A DNA stretch of 64,000 nucleotides, taken from contig JBDNFW010000036.1 in NCBI GenBank assembly GCA_041689615.1, positions 79,022 to 143,021 of the forward strand, written 5' to 3'. Positions within the stretch are counted from its first letter, which is position 1; every line of letters begins with the position of its first letter. The notes beneath the pieces were generated by a model. It was not told the origin of the DNA. It saw only the letters and a list, made by a program, of their open reading frames with translations, and ran no database searches. Shown piece after piece: positions 21,955 to 31,609 of this stretch. Made by a program: the position numbers and the translations under genes. The DNA comes from UBA7359 sp041689615 (GTDB lineage: Bacteria > Pseudomonadota > Gammaproteobacteria > Eutrophobiales > Eutrophobiaceae).

Positions 21955-23742
21955 CTAGAATGAATATTTAAGCGAGGCAGCCATGAAGTCACGATCATGA
22001 AGTAAATTCTGACGACTATCACCCAAAAAGCTCGTATAACTAAAATCAGCTTCCCATTGATGTTGATAAACTGCACGTAGACCAACCGATATGTCTTTAC
22101 GTCCTGCCAAAAAATTTCCCCCCGGTCCTGGCGTTATCCCCGATACATCGTGCCGCCAGGAAAATCGTGGCTGAAGGTTAATTGAACCAAACAGAGCATT
22201 GTTATAATCAAGACGACCTGCAATTCGATAACCCCAGGAAGTGGAGTCAGCAAAATTTTCTGCTTCTTCCAAAACATGTCCAGAAGCCGTAAGAACAGCT
22301 AAATTTAATGGATTACCCGTAGTAGTTGTACCAGGCGCATCTAATAATAGAGTGGCTTTACTTGGCATATTGTGGATGTGGGTAATCGCCCATTCGCCGA
22401 CCAAGATGCCCTGATCAGCTTTTAACACGTTTCCGAATACCTTAGTGGCTGTCATCTGAAATTGACTTACATCACGTTCTATATGTCCTTGAATAAAATC
22501 CCCTGCTGCAAAAGTACCCGGCGCTGATGTCAGTTGACTCGCTAGAGCACCTGCATTAAGAGTGGCCGCAAGAATTTCCACATCGTCTACTTGTAATGGG
22601 GCATCCTCACGAAAAGAATATTCACCTTGTAGTGCTATCCCACTAGCCCCTAACTCCGTATTAAAGCTAAAACCAAACAGTTGAATGTCATCTGGATAAC
22701 TTAATTGGTATTTAGCATTTCTCGCTGTACCAGCTTGAGTCCCAACAATGCCATTTATAATAGGTAAGCGACTGTGATAGTTAATGTAATAGAAACCGAA
22801 TTCAGTGTCATTTAATTCTGGCACATACAACCGCACGGCTGCGCCGTATTCCCCTCCATTACCCGGCTCAAGATTTCCTGCTCTATCTGCAGTGCCTTGT
22901 CCCACAAACGCAGTCGTTGCAACAGCCGTCGCTGGAGTACATATTCCAGGGCAATTAGCATAATCAGCAATCTGACCAGCACCCGATGTTAATAGAAATA
23001 CACCACCGTCCCCGGCAAAGTCATTGGTACTGAAATAAGAACCTGAGGGATCAATTACAGTTTGCTCCCAGTCATACGCATAATATGCTTCAACAGAAAG
23101 ATTTTCTGTCAAACCTAATGATCCAGACACCATTCCAACGGGGATCAAAGCCTCACGCAATTCGGCGCCGGGAGTACGTAAAGCCGAAACATCAACCGGA
23201 TTGACCGTATTAATACTGTTTTGAATAAAGGTACTCTCACCCCAGTTTAATACTTGTTCACCGACCCTGAATTCACCCGGCATACTACCTAGATTAAATT
23301 CATGCCAAAGATAAGCATCACGCAAAACGAGATTTGTACCTACAAGACGCTTTGCTTGAGGAGTTAATGCAAGACGAGTCGTATCATCTGCCACATTATC
23401 GAGGAAACCGAAACCTCGTAAAAAAATACCAGTTGATTTATAGGAGGCATCAAACTCTGTTGTAAATTTTACTGTATTGCTAACCAGACCGGGATCGTAA
23501 TTTATATTACCATCATCACCATTAACTGAACGTGCACTTCCTCCGTTGGCTATGCCAATCAGGTTAGTAGCACGATTTTGAACGCGATATTGTTGACCAT
23601 AACTCAGAGTCGTATCCCAACTCCCCTCTATAGTTCCATTATTAAATCCAACAGCATTAACAGTAACGGAAAATTGAAAGAATAAAAATGAAGCGAAAAG
23701 TCGAATAACTGATCGCAGTTTGATCGAAGCTGGTATCTCCAT
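21955..23742 (-). CDS. DUF1302 outer-membrane beta-barrel protein
   Basis: 595 residues. The signal peptide ends near VNAVG. The mature protein starts with NGTIEGSWDTTLSYG, has FRVGEQVLNWGESTFIQNSINTVNP (shown as FRVGEQVLNWGES and FIQNSINTVNPVD) as the DUF1302 signature, alternating amphipathic strands throughout, and ends in F (FMAASLKYSF), as outer-membrane barrels do. It is the first gene of the operon that continues with DUF1329, YCF48 and RND. Together they look like a complete inner-to-outer-membrane route, probably for a hydrophobic compound. The substrate is not known. Confidence 0.9.
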   Translation of the reverse strand: MEIPASIKLRSVIRLFASFLFFQFSVTVNAVGFNNGTIEGSWDTTLSYGQQYRVQNRATNLIGIANGGSARSVNGDDGNINYDPGLVSNTVKFTTEFDASYKSTGIFLRGFGFLDNVADDTTRLALTPQAKRLVGTNLVLRDAYLWHEFNLGSMPGEFRVGEQVLNWGESTFIQNSINTVNPVDVSALRTPGAELREALIPVGMVSGSLGLTENLSVEAYYAYDWEQTVIDPSGSYFSTNDFAGDGGVFLLTSGAGQIADYANCPGICTPATAVATTAFVGQGTADRAGNLEPGNGGEYGAAVRLYVPELNDTEFGFYYINYHSRLPIINGIVGTQAGTARNAKYQLSYPDDIQLFGFSFNTELGASGIALQGEYSFREDAPLQVDDVEILAATLNAGALASQLTSAPGTFAAGDFIQGHIERDVSQFQMTATKVFGNVLKADQGILVGEWAITHIHNMPSKATLLLDAPGTTTTGNPLNLAVLTASGHVLEEAENFADSTSWGYRIAGRLDYNNALFGSINLQPRFSWRHDVSGITPGPGGNFLAGRKDISVGLRAVYQHQWEADFSYTSFLGDSRQNLLHDRDFMAASLKYSF

Positions 23743-23880
23743 AGGATTTTTCCCTTTAAGTATGAGTCCCGACTTAAGAAGTAATAATTATTTATTTGAA
23801 CATCTAATTTTTAATAATTAAATAATACTGAAAACATATTTCGTTCACAAAAATACATCTCCATTATGCAAATCAATAAA

Positions 23881-25173
23881 TCACAACTCCTGAGACACTT
23901 TTTCTGTCGTTGCAGACAATCGATAGATTAACGTTCTTAGAAAAACTTTTAGAAACCTGACCTGACAATTTAATGATACTTGTGATATCACTGTTGAATT
24001 AATCTTCATTAAGGATGTATTGTCAGAGGATTTAATAGAAGCTGTACGTTTCGTTTTCGCCAGATAACCCATTTCACCAAAGCAATCACCTTTTTGAAGA
24101 GTACGAATCACGGATTGATTTTTCATTACCTCAACATTGCCATTGGTAATAATATAGAAGCAATCATCCATGTCACCTTCAACGATAATGTCATCGTTGA
24201 CATCATAATCCTGCCACGTACTGGCACGTAAAATTTCCCAAATTTCCGCATCGGGAAAACCAGTAAAAAATCCCAGTTTTTTAACTGCGTCAAATTTTTC
24301 CTGTGCAGAAATATCTTCTTTTGGTTTCTCAAGATTATCAAATGCTTTGGTCAAATCAGCGGCAAGATCCAGCCCCATTTGATAACGATCAGAGATATTT
24401 TTATTCATTGCCTTAGCAACAATCATACTTAACGCATCGGGTAAGTCACTACGATGATCACTCATATTCAGTGGATCATCATTTAATATTTTATTCACTA
24501 ATTGCGAAAAATTATCTGCAGGAAAAGCTTGGCGTCCTGTCAGTAGTTCGTACATCACTACACCTAATGAATAAAGATCGGTTTGAGTAGTCACATGTTC
24601 TTCGCGCAGTTGTTCCGGCGACATATATCTGGGTGAACCCATCATGCCACCCATCTGTGTAGTCGTTGAATCGGCGTTATAGATATGGGCAATACTAAAA
24701 TCGCCGATCTTTACATCTTGATCAGGCGTAATAAGAATATTTGAAGGTTTGATATCTCTATGCACAACACCTTGCCGATGTGCATAATCCAGTGCTTTTG
24801 CACATTTAAAAATGATTTCAACAACTTTGTTGATGGGCAATAGATTATCCGAACTGCAATGTTGCTTTAAAGTCTTACCGTCTTCGATGTACTCCATGAC
24901 GATGTAGCAATTGTCTTCATCAACACCTGCGTCATAAATATTAATGACATTCGGATGCGCCAAAAGACCGGCTGTATGAGCCTCATTAAAAAACATCTTG
25001 CGATAACGTTCACCAGACTCCGGGTCATTTAATTCGTCAAGGAATGCAACCTTAAGTGCAACAGGGCGATCGATATAAGGATCGTGTCCCAGATAAACAA
25101 CACCCATACTGCCCCTGTCGATTTCTTCAACAACGCTATATTTACCCAATTTTTCTGGAATGCTATGACTCAT
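23881..25173 (-). CDS. Ser/Thr protein kinase with C-terminal cyclic-nucleotide-binding domain (copy 1)
   Basis: 430 residues. The kinase domain (~8-265) has the glycine loop IDRGSMGVVYLG, the lysine in VALKVAF, the catalytic loop HRDIKPSNIL (~137) and APE-type MSPEQL. The magnesium loop reads DFS (DFSIAH, ~158) in place of DFG. Residues ~300-415 form a cNMP-binding domain (VEGDMDDCFYIITNGNVEV, KGDCFGEMGYLAKTKRTASI). No transmembrane helix is seen, so it is cytosolic. It is a paralogue of the protein at 27655-28956; the two flank a CBS gene and pgi. Control of central metabolism by cAMP or a similar signal is inference. Confidence 0.9.
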   Translation of the reverse strand: MSHSIPEKLGKYSVVEEIDRGSMGVVYLGHDPYIDRPVALKVAFLDELNDPESGERYRKMFFNEAHTAGLLAHPNVINIYDAGVDEDNCYIVMEYIEDGKTLKQHCSSDNLLPINKVVEIIFKCAKALDYAHRQGVVHRDIKPSNILITPDQDVKIGDFSIAHIYNADSTTTQMGGMMGSPRYMSPEQLREEHVTTQTDLYSLGVVMYELLTGRQAFPADNFSQLVNKILNDDPLNMSDHRSDLPDALSMIVAKAMNKNISDRYQMGLDLAADLTKAFDNLEKPKEDISAQEKFDAVKKLGFFTGFPDAEIWEILRASTWQDYDVNDDIIVEGDMDDCFYIITNGNVEVMKNQSVIRTLQKGDCFGEMGYLAKTKRTASIKSSDNTSLMKINSTVISQVSLNCQVRFLKVFLRTLIYRLSATTEKVSQEL

Positions 25174-25361
25174 TTAATAAAGTTATCTACGTTAAAAAAG
25201 AACGATTTCTTGTGTGCGCCGCAACAAATGCAAGCGTACACAGAAATGAGGTTATTATATTTTTTTTACTGATATTAATGTATCTACATTGATTTTAATA
25301 GCAAATATAGTGTCAGGCTGGAGCGACAAGCAAAGCAACCATTTCCAATAAATTACTAATG

Positions 25362-25389
25362 TTGACCCGCAAAATCTGACAACTATACT
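25362..25389 (+). promoter_or_regulatory. Sigma-70 promoter for the CBS gene
   Basis: TTGACC (25362-25367), a 16-base spacer, then TATACT (25384-25389), about 70 bases before the ATG at 25460. Both hexamers are close to consensus. The rest of the 286-base gap shows no gene. Confidence 0.6.
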
Positions 25390-25459
25390 TAGCTCATAGC
25401 ATGAATGTGGTATACATTGTGTATGTTATATGGACGGAGCATAAACGGGGATAAAAATA

Positions 25460-25897
25460 ATGACAACAACAGTAAATCAATTGCTTAATTCTAAACACGA
25501 TGAGATTTTCTCCGTAACACCGGACACGCTTGTCATTGATGCAATAAGGATGCTAACCGAGCGAAAAGTAGGTGCTTTGCTTGTTCTGGAAGGCAAAAGG
25601 TTAGCAGGCATCTTCTCAGAACGAGATTACACCAGAAAAGTGGTACTCCTTCAGAGAAAGTCTTCAGAAACAAAGGTCAGTGAAATAATGACCTCGGAAG
25701 TAAAATCCGTTGATCCATCTACTACTATTGATGAATGTATGGTGATTATGTCAAAACATCATATTCGACATTTACCTGTTCTTAAAAACGATGAACCCAT
25801 AGGCATATTGTCAATTATGGATGTTGTAAAAAATATTATTTCAGAAAAAGAATTCATTATTGAGCAACTGGAACACTATATAACCGATACTGCCTGA
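25460..25897 (+). CDS. Tandem CBS-domain protein
   Basis: 145 residues made of two CBS motifs, ~10-65 (VTPDTLVIDAIRMLTERKVGALLVLEGKRLAGIFSERDY, shown only as VIDAIRMLTERKVGALLV and GIFSERDY) and ~75-130 (SEIMTSEVKSVDPSTTIDE, then MSKHHIRHLPVLKNDEPIGILSIMD). A two-CBS module binds adenine nucleotides and acts as an energy sensor, often alone. It lies between a kinase gene and pgi and has its own promoter. Its binding partner is not known. Confidence 0.92.
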   Translation: MTTTVNQLLNSKHDEIFSVTPDTLVIDAIRMLTERKVGALLVLEGKRLAGIFSERDYTRKVVLLQRKSSETKVSEIMTSEVKSVDPSTTIDECMVIMSKHHIRHLPVLKNDEPIGILSIMDVVKNIISEKEFIIEQLEHYITDTA

Positions 25898-25995
25898 TAA
25901 ACGCGGTATAAAATCATAAAGTACATTTGCCATTTAATGGCCTATTGTTAAAAACTTCTGCTTTTTAAGCTTACTGTTATTATTTCTATTTATCC

Positions 25996-26024
25996 TTGGA
26001 TAGATAGTCAAACCCATCTAGAAT
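25996..26024 (+). promoter_or_regulatory. Sigma-70-like promoter for pgi
   Basis: TTGGAT (25996-26001), a 17-base spacer, then TAGAAT (26019-26024), 42 bases before the pgi ATG. A GCCATTTAATGGC palindrome lies upstream at 25929-25941. Confidence 0.45.
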
Positions 26025-26065
26025 CGAACTTGCTATTTTTAAAATCGATTTAGCGACACACATTT

Positions 26066-27646
26066 ATGTCTACATCAACTGAAAAACAAAAAATCAGTGA
26101 ACAACTGGCAGCGCATTGTAAAGCGATGCAGAGTATTCATATGCGCGATTTATTCATGCATGACAAAGAAAGAGGAAAGAAGTTTTCACATCAACTTTCT
26201 GAGCTATACATAGACTACTCAAAAAATATTATCTCATCTGAAACACTTAAGCTGTTATTCCAGTTCGCCAAAGCCTCTGATGTTGAAACATCAATTAAAG
26301 CGATGTTTGAAGGCGAAAAAATTAATCTCACTGAAAATCGTGCCGTCCTTCATACCGCATTAAGAAGCGAATCGTCACAAAACTTAAACGTTGATGGTGT
26401 TGATATCATCGAACAAGTTCATACTGAACTTGAAAAAATAAAACGATTTGTTTCAGAAATTCATGATGGAAGCTATAAAGGCTGGACAGGTAAATCTATT
26501 GATACCTTTGTTAACATCGGCATAGGTGGTTCTGATCTTGGACCGAAAATGGTAGTTGATGCGTTAACTGACTATCGACAAGGCAATACACGTTCATTTT
26601 TTATCTCTAATATCGATTACCAATCTATTGATAATTTACTAAAGACAATAGATCCGCAAACAACGCTATTTATCATTTCTTCAAAATCTTTCAACACTAT
26701 TGAAACACTAACAAATGCAGAAACTTTAAAAAAGTGGATGCTGGAATCCGGTTGCAAAGAGATTAATAAACATTTCATAGCCGTTTCTAATAATCTTCAA
26801 GCAACTAAAGAATTTGGTGTCGATTCGAACAATGTCTTTCAAATATGGGATTGGGTTGGCGGCCGTTTCTCGCTATGGTCGGCTATTGGATTGCCTATTG
26901 CACTCGCTATTGGTTTTGACAACTTCAAAAGCCTACTCTCAGGTGCTCATGAAATGGATGAGTATTTCATGCAAACACCTCTGGAGAAAAACATTCCCGT
27001 TATTCTTGCATTGATAGATTACTGGTATAGCCATTATTTTAATGCCGAAACGCATGCGTTTATTCCTTATGATGAATCACTTAAACTCTTTCCTGATTAT
27101 TTGTCGCAATTATTCATGGAGAGTAATGGTAAATCATCAAATTTAGCCGGACATAAAATCAATTATAATACCATGCCTATAACATGGGGTTCTGTCGGGA
27201 CAAATGCCCAACATGCTTTCTTTCAGTTATTACATCAGGGAACACACATGATACCAATTGATTTTCTTGCGCCGTTATCAAAAAAAGGAAATCAAACGCA
27301 TCATGCTTTATTACTGTCTAATTGTTTCGCGCAAACTCAAGCCTTAATGCAGGGTGAAGATAATACTGATCCACATAAACATTTTGCTGGAAATAAGCCG
27401 AGTACCACTATTTTATATTCAGAATTAACACCCCGAACTTTAGGTTCAATATTAGCAATGTATGAACATCGCACCTTCGTACTAGGCTTGTTATGGGGAA
27501 TTAATTCATTTGATCAATGGGGTGTTGAATTAGGGAAAAAACTGGCAGCGACTATTTATGAGAATCTAAGCTCGGAAGCGGCAGATAAGAATATGGACTC
27601 ATCGACAAGAAGTTTAATCGAACTCTATAAAAAAACGCACCGATAA
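26066..27646 (+). CDS. pgi: Glucose-6-phosphate isomerase
   Basis: 526 residues, normal for the bacterial enzyme. Signatures: NIGIGGSDLGPKMV and FISNIDYQS (sugar-phosphate binding), SSKSFNTIETLTNA, VGGRFSLWSAIGLPIA, and the C-terminal GLLWGINSFDQWGVELGK. It interconverts glucose-6-phosphate and fructose-6-phosphate in glycolysis and gluconeogenesis. It ends 8 bases before the convergent kinase gene. It could be a target of the flanking kinases, but nothing in the sequence demonstrates this. Confidence 0.97.
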   Translation: MSTSTEKQKISEQLAAHCKAMQSIHMRDLFMHDKERGKKFSHQLSELYIDYSKNIISSETLKLLFQFAKASDVETSIKAMFEGEKINLTENRAVLHTALRSESSQNLNVDGVDIIEQVHTELEKIKRFVSEIHDGSYKGWTGKSIDTFVNIGIGGSDLGPKMVVDALTDYRQGNTRSFFISNIDYQSIDNLLKTIDPQTTLFIISSKSFNTIETLTNAETLKKWMLESGCKEINKHFIAVSNNLQATKEFGVDSNNVFQIWDWVGGRFSLWSAIGLPIALAIGFDNFKSLLSGAHEMDEYFMQTPLEKNIPVILALIDYWYSHYFNAETHAFIPYDESLKLFPDYLSQLFMESNGKSSNLAGHKINYNTMPITWGSVGTNAQHAFFQLLHQGTHMIPIDFLAPLSKKGNQTHHALLLSNCFAQTQALMQGEDNTDPHKHFAGNKPSTTILYSELTPRTLGSILAMYEHRTFVLGLLWGINSFDQWGVELGKKLAATIYENLSSEAADKNMDSSTRSLIELYKKTHR

Positions 27647-27654
27647 AAGCAAGC

Positions 27655-28956
27655 TTATTCTAATTTTGAAGCATACATCGCCGTTGTCTCTGAAAGTCGC
27701 TTGACCAATGTTTGCATGAATACTCGACTAAAATGCAACTGACATTCAACAGATACCTGCTCAATCAAGGTAGCATTCACTTTCATTAATTCAACATGTC
27801 CTTTTGCCATAATGGTAGCGGTGCGTTCTGCTTTGCTGAGATAAGCCATTTCTCCAAAACAATCTCCTGCTTTCAAATGACCTATCACTGCACCATCTTT
27901 ATAAACATCTACGTCACCTGAAGTAATGATATAAAATGAATCATCAATATCACCTTCAACAATAATTTGATTCCCTGCTTCGTATGATTGCCAGACACAA
28001 GCATGAATAATTTCCCATATTTCCGATTCAGGAAATTCACTAAAGAAACTTAATGTTTGAATGGCATTGAATTTTTCCTGCGCCTCAACATCTTGTTTAG
28101 GCTCTTCAAGATATTCAAATGCCAGACTTAAATCTGCAGCAAAATTCAAACCCATCTTGTATCGCTTTTCCGGATTTTTCTGTAAAGCATGATGAATAAT
28201 TTTTTCAAGAATTTCCGGCACATCAGATCGATGCGTGCTTAATGGCAGATGCTTTTCATTAATAATCATATGAATCAAACGCGAAAAACTGTCGGCAGCA
28301 AAAGGATGTTTCCCCGTTAATAATTCATACATGACAATACCTAATGAAAACAAATCAGTTTGATTTGTTATCTGATCTTCCTGAACTTGCTCGGGCGACA
28401 TGTATCTTGGTGAACCGACAAAGCCCATTGGCATGGTATTGGTCGTGTCTGATGTCATTAAATGCGCAATACTAAAATCGGCAATCTTCACATCTTGATC
28501 TTTCGTGATTAGGATATTGGTTGGTTTAATGTCTCGGTGAACCACACCATTACGATGTGCATAATCCAGCGCCTTCGCACATTTAAATATAATCTCGATA
28601 ACTAATTCATAGGGCAATAAATTTTTTGCATTGCAATGGTTTTTAAGCGTGTTACCTTCTTCTATTAATTCCATAACAATATAGCAATGATCACCATCTT
28701 CTTCTTCTTCAACACCGGCGTCTAATATCCCAACAATATTCGGGTGTTTTAATGTTCCCGCCGTATGCGCTTCATTAAAGAACATCTTGCGGTAACGTTC
28801 TCCCGACTCTTTGTCATTTAAAGCATCTGACATAGCCACTTTTACAGCAACATCTCGATCGGCAAAAGGATCATGGCCCCGATAAACAATGCCCATGCTG
28901 CCACGGCCAACCTGCTCTTTTATTTCGTATTTACCAAGTTTTTCTGGGATTTTCAT
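27655..28956 (-). CDS. Ser/Thr protein kinase with C-terminal cyclic-nucleotide-binding domain (copy 2)
   Basis: 433 residues, strongly similar to the protein at 23881-25173 along its whole length. The kinase domain has VGRGSMGIVYRG, VAVKVAM, HRDIKPTNIL (~140), DFSIAH (~161, again DFS in place of DFG) and MSPEQV. The C-terminal cNMP domain has VEGDIDDSFYIITSGDVDV and AGDCFGEMAYLSKAERTATI. A short insertion (GVEEEEDGDH) distinguishes it. It is cytosolic with no membrane helix. The conservation of both domains indicates both copies are functional and have diverged after a duplication. It is convergent with pgi. Confidence 0.9.
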   Translation of the reverse strand: MKIPEKLGKYEIKEQVGRGSMGIVYRGHDPFADRDVAVKVAMSDALNDKESGERYRKMFFNEAHTAGTLKHPNIVGILDAGVEEEEDGDHCYIVMELIEEGNTLKNHCNAKNLLPYELVIEIIFKCAKALDYAHRNGVVHRDIKPTNILITKDQDVKIADFSIAHLMTSDTTNTMPMGFVGSPRYMSPEQVQEDQITNQTDLFSLGIVMYELLTGKHPFAADSFSRLIHMIINEKHLPLSTHRSDVPEILEKIIHHALQKNPEKRYKMGLNFAADLSLAFEYLEEPKQDVEAQEKFNAIQTLSFFSEFPESEIWEIIHACVWQSYEAGNQIIVEGDIDDSFYIITSGDVDVYKDGAVIGHLKAGDCFGEMAYLSKAERTATIMAKGHVELMKVNATLIEQVSVECQLHFSRVFMQTLVKRLSETTAMYASKLE

Positions 28957-29067
28957 TTATAGATTAAAATACACTACTTATAATGAGTTACGGCATATAA
29001 TTAAAACATATTATTGATAATTAATTGAGTCTTATCTGAAATTGATAAAGAAACATTTTCACTGACA

Positions 29068-29095
29068 TTGTCAGGTTTTAAAAAATACGTATAGT
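29068..29095 (+). promoter_or_regulatory. Sigma-70 promoter for the phosphonate operon
   Basis: TTGTCA (29068-29073), a 16-base spacer, then TATAGT (29090-29095), 69 bases before the ATG at 29165. Confidence 0.55.
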
Positions 29096-29164
29096 TGTCA
29101 ATAAACGACATAGTCCTTACGCTGTGCAACAAATAATTTAATCAAAAGGTTAAGCAACAACATT

Positions 29165-29914
29165 ATGAAGGCTATTATTCTTGCCGCAGGCATTGGCAAC
29201 CGACTTGGTAGTTTATCGGAAAATAAACCAAAATCTTTACTGGAATTTGATGGCAAAAGTTTACTAAAACGCCATATCGACATTCTTCTGGCTAACCAGA
29301 TTAACGATCTTACTATCGTTACCGGTTATGAATCAGAGATGATCATGAGCCACCTGCAAGACTCAGACATCTCAATTAATTACATTTATAACGACCGATA
29401 TACCGAAGGTAGTATTATCAGTCTTAATTGCGCACAGGAAATACTGTTTAGTGAGCCTGAATTTATCTTAATGGATGCAGATGTACTTTATGACCAGGAA
29501 ATGATTTGTCGTCTGGTCAAAACTGAGATACAGAATTGTCTGTTACTGGATCGTGATTTTGTTCCTGGTGATGAACCCGTTAAAATCTGCGTTGATAAAA
29601 ATGGACAAATTAATGAATTTAGAAAAAAAGTGGCTACAGATCTTGAATTTGAAACTCAAGGTGAATCTGTCGGTTTTTTCAAGTTCAATAAATTAATTGG
29701 CGCTTCTTTACTTGGCAGAATAAATGATTATTTATCTAAAGGCGAAAACGACACACCTTATGAAGAAGCTATACGCGATTTGCTATTAACTTATCCCGAA
29801 CAGTTTGGTTATGAAGATGTCACCGGCGTTCCCTGGATTGAGATTGATTTTCCAGAAGATATCGAACGTGCAAAAAATGATATTCTGCCTAAGCTTTCAC
29901 CTATAAAGAATTAA
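29165..29914 (+). CDS. Sugar/phosphonate nucleotidyltransferase-like protein
   Basis: 249 residues. The nucleotidyltransferase signature is AIILAAGIGNRLGSLSENKPKSLL at residues 3-26 (G-x-G-x-R-x-x-x-x-x-x-x-P-K), followed by LMDADVLYDQEMI (metal Asp) and WIEIDFPEDIERA near the end, as in choline/aminoethylphosphonate cytidylyltransferases (LicC/PntC type). It stands 9 bases before the PEP mutase gene, which has its own C-terminal domain of the same fold, so there are two activating enzymes in one operon. Each may act on a different head group. The substrate cannot be read from the sequence. Confidence 0.85.
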   Translation: MKAIILAAGIGNRLGSLSENKPKSLLEFDGKSLLKRHIDILLANQINDLTIVTGYESEMIMSHLQDSDISINYIYNDRYTEGSIISLNCAQEILFSEPEFILMDADVLYDQEMICRLVKTEIQNCLLLDRDFVPGDEPVKICVDKNGQINEFRKKVATDLEFETQGESVGFFKFNKLIGASLLGRINDYLSKGENDTPYEEAIRDLLLTYPEQFGYEDVTGVPWIEIDFPEDIERAKNDILPKLSPIKN

Positions 29915-29923
29915 AATAAAATA

Positions 29924-31576
29924 ATGTCCCAAAAAAATATGACTAACCTCAGCCCTAAAAAAATAAACAAGTGTAAACAACTACGCAGCTTGCTTAAGTC
30001 GAATGAACTTGAGTTCATTCTCGAAGCACATAACGGCATCTCTGCGAGTATTGTTGAACATGCAGGCTTTAAAGGGATTTGGGGAAGCGGCCTCGCCATG
30101 TCTGCGCAATTTGGTGTGCGCGATAGTAATGAAGCAAGCTGGACACAAATTGTAGACATGCTTGAGTTTATGTCTGATGCAACATCAATTCCGATTCTAC
30201 TTGATGGTGACACCGGTTATGGAAATTTCAACAATATGCGTCGACTGGTCAAAAAACTGGAACAACGAGATATCGCCGGTGTTTGTATTGAAGATAAACA
30301 ATTTCCAAAAACAAACAGTTTTATCGATGGTAATAAACAACCGTTGGCAGAGATTGATGAATTTTGCGGCAAGATTAAAGCGGGCAAAGACAGTCAAGCA
30401 GATGATGATTTTTCTATTGTAGCCAGAGTCGAAGCGTTGATTGCCGGTTGGGGTTTAGCTGAAGCACTTAAAAGGGCAGAGGCTTATCACAAAGCCGGCG
30501 CTGATGGCATCTTAATCCATAGTAAATTATCAAGACCGGATGAGATTCTTGCGTTTGCCAAAGAATGGGCAGGACGTTCACCGCTAGTCATAGTTCCAAC
30601 AAAATATTACAGCACACCAACCGAAGCTTTTCGCAAAGCCGGTATTGATTTGGTCATTTGGGCAAACCACATGATTCGTTCATCAATTTCGTCAATGGAA
30701 AAAACAAGTAAAAATATTTTTGAAACAGAATCATTAATAGATATCGAAGATAAAATTGCCAGTGTCGACCATGTATTTGAATTACAAGGTGCCGATGAAT
30801 TAAGTCGCGCACAAAAACGTTACCTTACTCAAGAATCCAATATCCATGCAGTCATTCTTGCTGCCAGTAGAGGTAATGAACTGCATGAATTAACGCACGA
30901 CAAACCCAAGGCCATGATTAGTATTAGTGGTAAAACATTATTAGCACGATTGATGGACGGGTTAAAAAGAGCCGGTATTAATAAATCAACTGTCATCGCC
31001 GGTTATAAAGCAGAGTCTATTGATTTACCTGGTATTGAAAAATGCATCAATGAAAATTATGAAAACGGCGACGAATTAAAAACATTAATCTGTGCACAAG
31101 ACAGTTTCGATGATGATATGCTGATTCTTTACAGTGACTTGCTATTTAGAGAATACATACTCAGAGATTTGATAGAGACAAAGGGTGAAATTGTTATTGT
31201 TGTCGACTCAGCCTTGGATAACCCTAACATATCTGGATCACCTGATTACGCCTACTGTAGTGAAAATGATGATCGCTCGCCTTTCATGCAAGATGTTACT
31301 TTATCGCAGGTTTCATCATCGGCTGATGTAGACAATAAAAAACCATCCGGTTACTGGATCGGAATGATGCGCGTTAGACAACAAGGTCGCGAATGGTTAG
31401 ACACGGCATTGGAAGAATTAAAACTGGAATCAAATTTTAATACACTAACAATACCTGATCTGTTAAATCACCTGATACAACAAGGAAAATCTATTAATGT
31501 TCATTACATTGATGGACATTGGCTTGATGTGAATTCACTTGACGACATCGATCGTGCAGGTGATTTTACTCAATAA
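29924..31576 (+). CDS. aepX: Phosphoenolpyruvate mutase fused to a nucleotidyltransferase domain (AepX-PntC type)
   Basis: 550 residues in two domains. Residues ~25-290 are the isocitrate-lyase-fold PEP mutase, with EAHNGISASIVEHAGFKGIW, LLDGDTGYGNFNN and the diagnostic EDKQFPKTNS (from ~123), which distinguishes mutases from lyases. Residues ~305-545 are a nucleotidyltransferase (IHAVILAASRGNELHELT, DKPKAMI, ILYSDLLF, HWLDVNSLDDIDRA). The mutase makes phosphonopyruvate from PEP; the second domain likely activates 2-aminoethylphosphonate with CTP, as in known PntC fusions. ATGs at 29924 and 29939 are both possible starts. It is followed by aepY and phnW. Confidence 0.93.
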   Translation: MSQKNMTNLSPKKINKCKQLRSLLKSNELEFILEAHNGISASIVEHAGFKGIWGSGLAMSAQFGVRDSNEASWTQIVDMLEFMSDATSIPILLDGDTGYGNFNNMRRLVKKLEQRDIAGVCIEDKQFPKTNSFIDGNKQPLAEIDEFCGKIKAGKDSQADDDFSIVARVEALIAGWGLAEALKRAEAYHKAGADGILIHSKLSRPDEILAFAKEWAGRSPLVIVPTKYYSTPTEAFRKAGIDLVIWANHMIRSSISSMEKTSKNIFETESLIDIEDKIASVDHVFELQGADELSRAQKRYLTQESNIHAVILAASRGNELHELTHDKPKAMISISGKTLLARLMDGLKRAGINKSTVIAGYKAESIDLPGIEKCINENYENGDELKTLICAQDSFDDDMLILYSDLLFREYILRDLIETKGEIVIVVDSALDNPNISGSPDYAYCSENDDRSPFMQDVTLSQVSSSADVDNKKPSGYWIGMMRVRQQGREWLDTALEELKLESNFNTLTIPDLLNHLIQQGKSINVHYIDGHWLDVNSLDDIDRAGDFTQ

Positions 31577-31609
31577 AAAATCACATAATAATAATTAAAG
31601 AGAACTGTT

